Assembly: GCA_020052215.1 (NCBI GenBank)
Contig: JAGVPN010000380.1
Span: 1 to 5,844 of the forward strand
Length of the DNA: 5,844 nt
From: Syntrophobacterales bacterium
GTDB lineage: Bacteria; Desulfobacterota; Desulfobaccia; Desulfobaccales; 0-14-0-80-60-11
Direction of reading: 5' to 3'
Positions 4,746 to 5,844 of this stretch are shown here, one piece after another. The notes under the pieces were generated by a model, which saw only the letters and a program-made list of their open reading frames with translations, did not search any database and had not been told where the DNA came from. The position numbers and the translations under genes were made by a program. Numbering within the stretch: position 1 is the first letter of the stretch; every line of letters begins with the position of its first letter.

Positions 4746-5663
4746 TTATTCTTTGGCCCCCTGGCCGAGTAAATCTGCCAGCGTCGCCTCGATGGTGGGC
4801 AGGCTAAAGCTGAACCCTGCGTCCAGCAACCGTTTGGGAAATACCTTCTGCCCGGTGAGCAGGGTGTCGGCGAATTCCCCCAGCACCAGACGCAGCATGA
4901 ATTCCGGGGCCGGCATGAAGCTGGGGCGGTGCAAGACCCGGCCCAGGGCCCGGGTCAACTCCCGGTTGCGCACCGGGTGGGGCGCGGTGAAGTTCACCGG
5001 GCCGGAAATTTTCGGGTTCGCCTGGATGAACCGGAAGGCCCGGGCCTGGTCGGCCTGGTGGATCCAGGAGAACCACTGAAGCCCGGAGCCGATGCGTCCC
5101 CCTAAAAACTTGCGGAACAGGGGCGCCATCTGAGACAAGGCCCCGCCGTCTCGGCCCAGGACGACGCCGAAACGGGTGACCACCACCCGAACTCCCAGGT
5201 CCTGAGCCTTCAGGGCTTCTGCTTCCCAGGTCTTGGTCACCTCCCCCAGGAAACCGGCGTCCGTTGGGGAGTCTTCCGTGAGTTTCTCCTCCCCCCTGGC
5301 CCCGTAGATGCCCACCGCCGAGGTGCTGCAGAAGAGCTGCCGCCGGTCCCCCGCAGCCAGGGCGGTCACCAGATTGCGGGTGGTGCGCTCCCGGCTCTCC
5401 ATGATTTCCTTTTTCCGGGCCTCGGTCCAGCGGCTGAAAATCGAGGCCCCCGCCAGATTGATGATCCAGTCATGCTCCGGCACCAATGCCATCCAGGGCC
5501 CCTCCTGGTTGGGGTCGCCCGTGACCAAGCTGATGCCGGCCCGGGTCGGGGCCGGAGGTTGGGCCCGGCGGCTGAGGATGGTGATGGCGTGGCCCGCCTG
5601 GGCCAGTTCCCGGGACAGATAGGTGCCCACGAAGCCCGTACCGCCGGTCATAAACACTTTCAC
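4746..5663 (-). CDS. TIGR01777-family NAD(P)-dependent epimerase/SDR (YfcH/SDR39U1-like)
   Basis: A 305-residue extended/atypical SDR, matching the family length of about 300. In order: the nucleotide-binding loop TGGTGFVG (6-13); IINLAGASI...RWTEARKKEIMESRERTT (67-95); CSTSAVGIYG with Y120 (112-121); LTEDSP (128-133); the TRFGVVLGRDGGAL stretch (163-176); GGRIGSGLQWFSWIHQADQ (188-206). A C-terminal DUF1731-type segment (about 250-300) includes LGEFADTLLTGQKVFPKRLLDAGFSF. The catalytic YxxxK lysine is absent after Y120 (residue 124 is Gly), which I believe is usual in this family. The start is GTG 5663 with GAGGG eight bases upstream (5672-5676); residue 1 falls directly at the Rossmann strand, so no earlier start is needed. 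The substrate is unknown. It appears monocistronic. Confidence 0.93.
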   Translation of the reverse strand: MKVFMTGGTGFVGTYLSRELAQAGHAITILSRRAQPPAPTRAGISLVTGDPNQEGPWMALVPEHDWIINLAGASIFSRWTEARKKEIMESRERTTRNLVTALAAGDRRQLFCSTSAVGIYGARGEEKLTEDSPTDAGFLGEVTKTWEAEALKAQDLGVRVVVTRFGVVLGRDGGALSQMAPLFRKFLGGRIGSGLQWFSWIHQADQARAFRFIQANPKISGPVNFTAPHPVRNRELTRALGRVLHRPSFMPAPEFMLRLVLGEFADTLLTGQKVFPKRLLDAGFSFSLPTIEATLADLLGQGAKE

Positions 5664-5744
5664 GATAACTGCCCTCGCTGGCCTAAAAAGTCTTCCGTAG
5701 AGTGCGTCTTAAGCATCAGATAATTCAAGCTAATTTTAGGAATC

Positions 5745-5765
5745 GGCGGGCAATGCCCGCCCTAC
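5745..5765 (-). repeat. Single REP-like GTAG hairpin
   Basis: Read on the minus strand: GTAG (5765-5762) followed at once by a perfect seven-base hairpin, GGCGGGC, loop ATT, GCCCGCC (5761-5745). This matches the general REP layout of a GTAG foot plus a GC-rich hairpin. From memory, this sequence recurs between genes in many proteobacteria. It lies upstream of the epimerase gene and just past a possible gene end at 5789. There is no T-run, so it is not a classic terminator. Confidence 0.65.
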
Positions 5766-5788
5766 ATGGATAGTCCGCCGCGGATTAA

Positions 5789-5844
5789 TCAGGCGGTGGG
5801 GGCGTTTTTCCTCCCAACCTCTTTCGCTGCCAAGGCGATGAAAA
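5789..5844 (-). CDS. Possible C-terminal end of a gene cut by the window edge
   Basis: One minus-strand frame entering from the right edge reads FIALAAKEVGRKNAPTA and then TGA (stop 5791-5789). The tail looks protein-like, and the stop is followed by the REP-like hairpin, a common position for such repeats. Seventeen codons are too few to identify a family or exclude chance; the other two frames also stay open for a similar or longer distance. Confidence 0.25.
   Translation of the reverse strand, partial: FIALAAKEVGRKNAPTA

Noticed and set aside
4591..5079. 162-codon + strand ORF across the repeat and the epimerase 3' half
   Set aside because: Begins inside the repeat and runs antisense to the well-supported epimerase; its sequence is a shadow.

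Overview
The window reads as a chromosomal segment of a GC-rich Gram-negative bacterium. My best guess is a Desulfobacterota (deltaproteobacterial) lineage near Desulfobacca or Syntrophobacter. That guess rests on the strong G/C third-position bias, the protein families present, and the C-run/G-run palindromic repeats between genes. No marker gene settles it.

Region 1 (1-1460, + strand): the 3' part of an RsmE-type 16S rRNA methyltransferase, whose stop overlaps by one base the start of a YhcC-type radical SAM protein. The pair is probably translationally coupled.

Region 2 (1461-3605, + strand): a roughly 300-base spacer holding a well-positioned but unrecognised 38-codon ORF, then a TVP38/VTT-domain membrane protein. 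After a 68-base spacer with a small hairpin comes a class I SAM-dependent methyltransferase of the O-methyltransferase family 2 type. No operon logic links the last two functionally.

Region 3 (3606-4745): the least ordinary part. A short DUF1622 membrane protein lies on the minus strand, convergent with the methyltransferase. Upstream of it are about 650 gene-free bases of lower GC holding three unrelated repeat families, each present as an inverted pair: C-run/G-run hairpins (4176-4266), a REP/BIME-like double hairpin with GTAG and CTAC feet inside longer imperfect inverted repeats (4268-4370), and a second C/G-rich hairpin pair with G-quadruplex potential (4545-4657).

Region 4 (4746-5844, - strand): a complete TIGR01777-family NAD(P)-dependent epimerase/SDR, a single REP-like GTAG hairpin upstream of it, and possibly the last codons of another minus-strand gene at the window edge.

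The genes are conserved housekeeping or poorly characterised families and do not form a recognisable pathway. I see no CRISPR array, transposase, tRNA, rRNA, phage gene or defence cassette. The strongest lead for something less described is the repeat cluster at 4176-4657, and what mobilises it. I do not see a convincing new multi-gene system.
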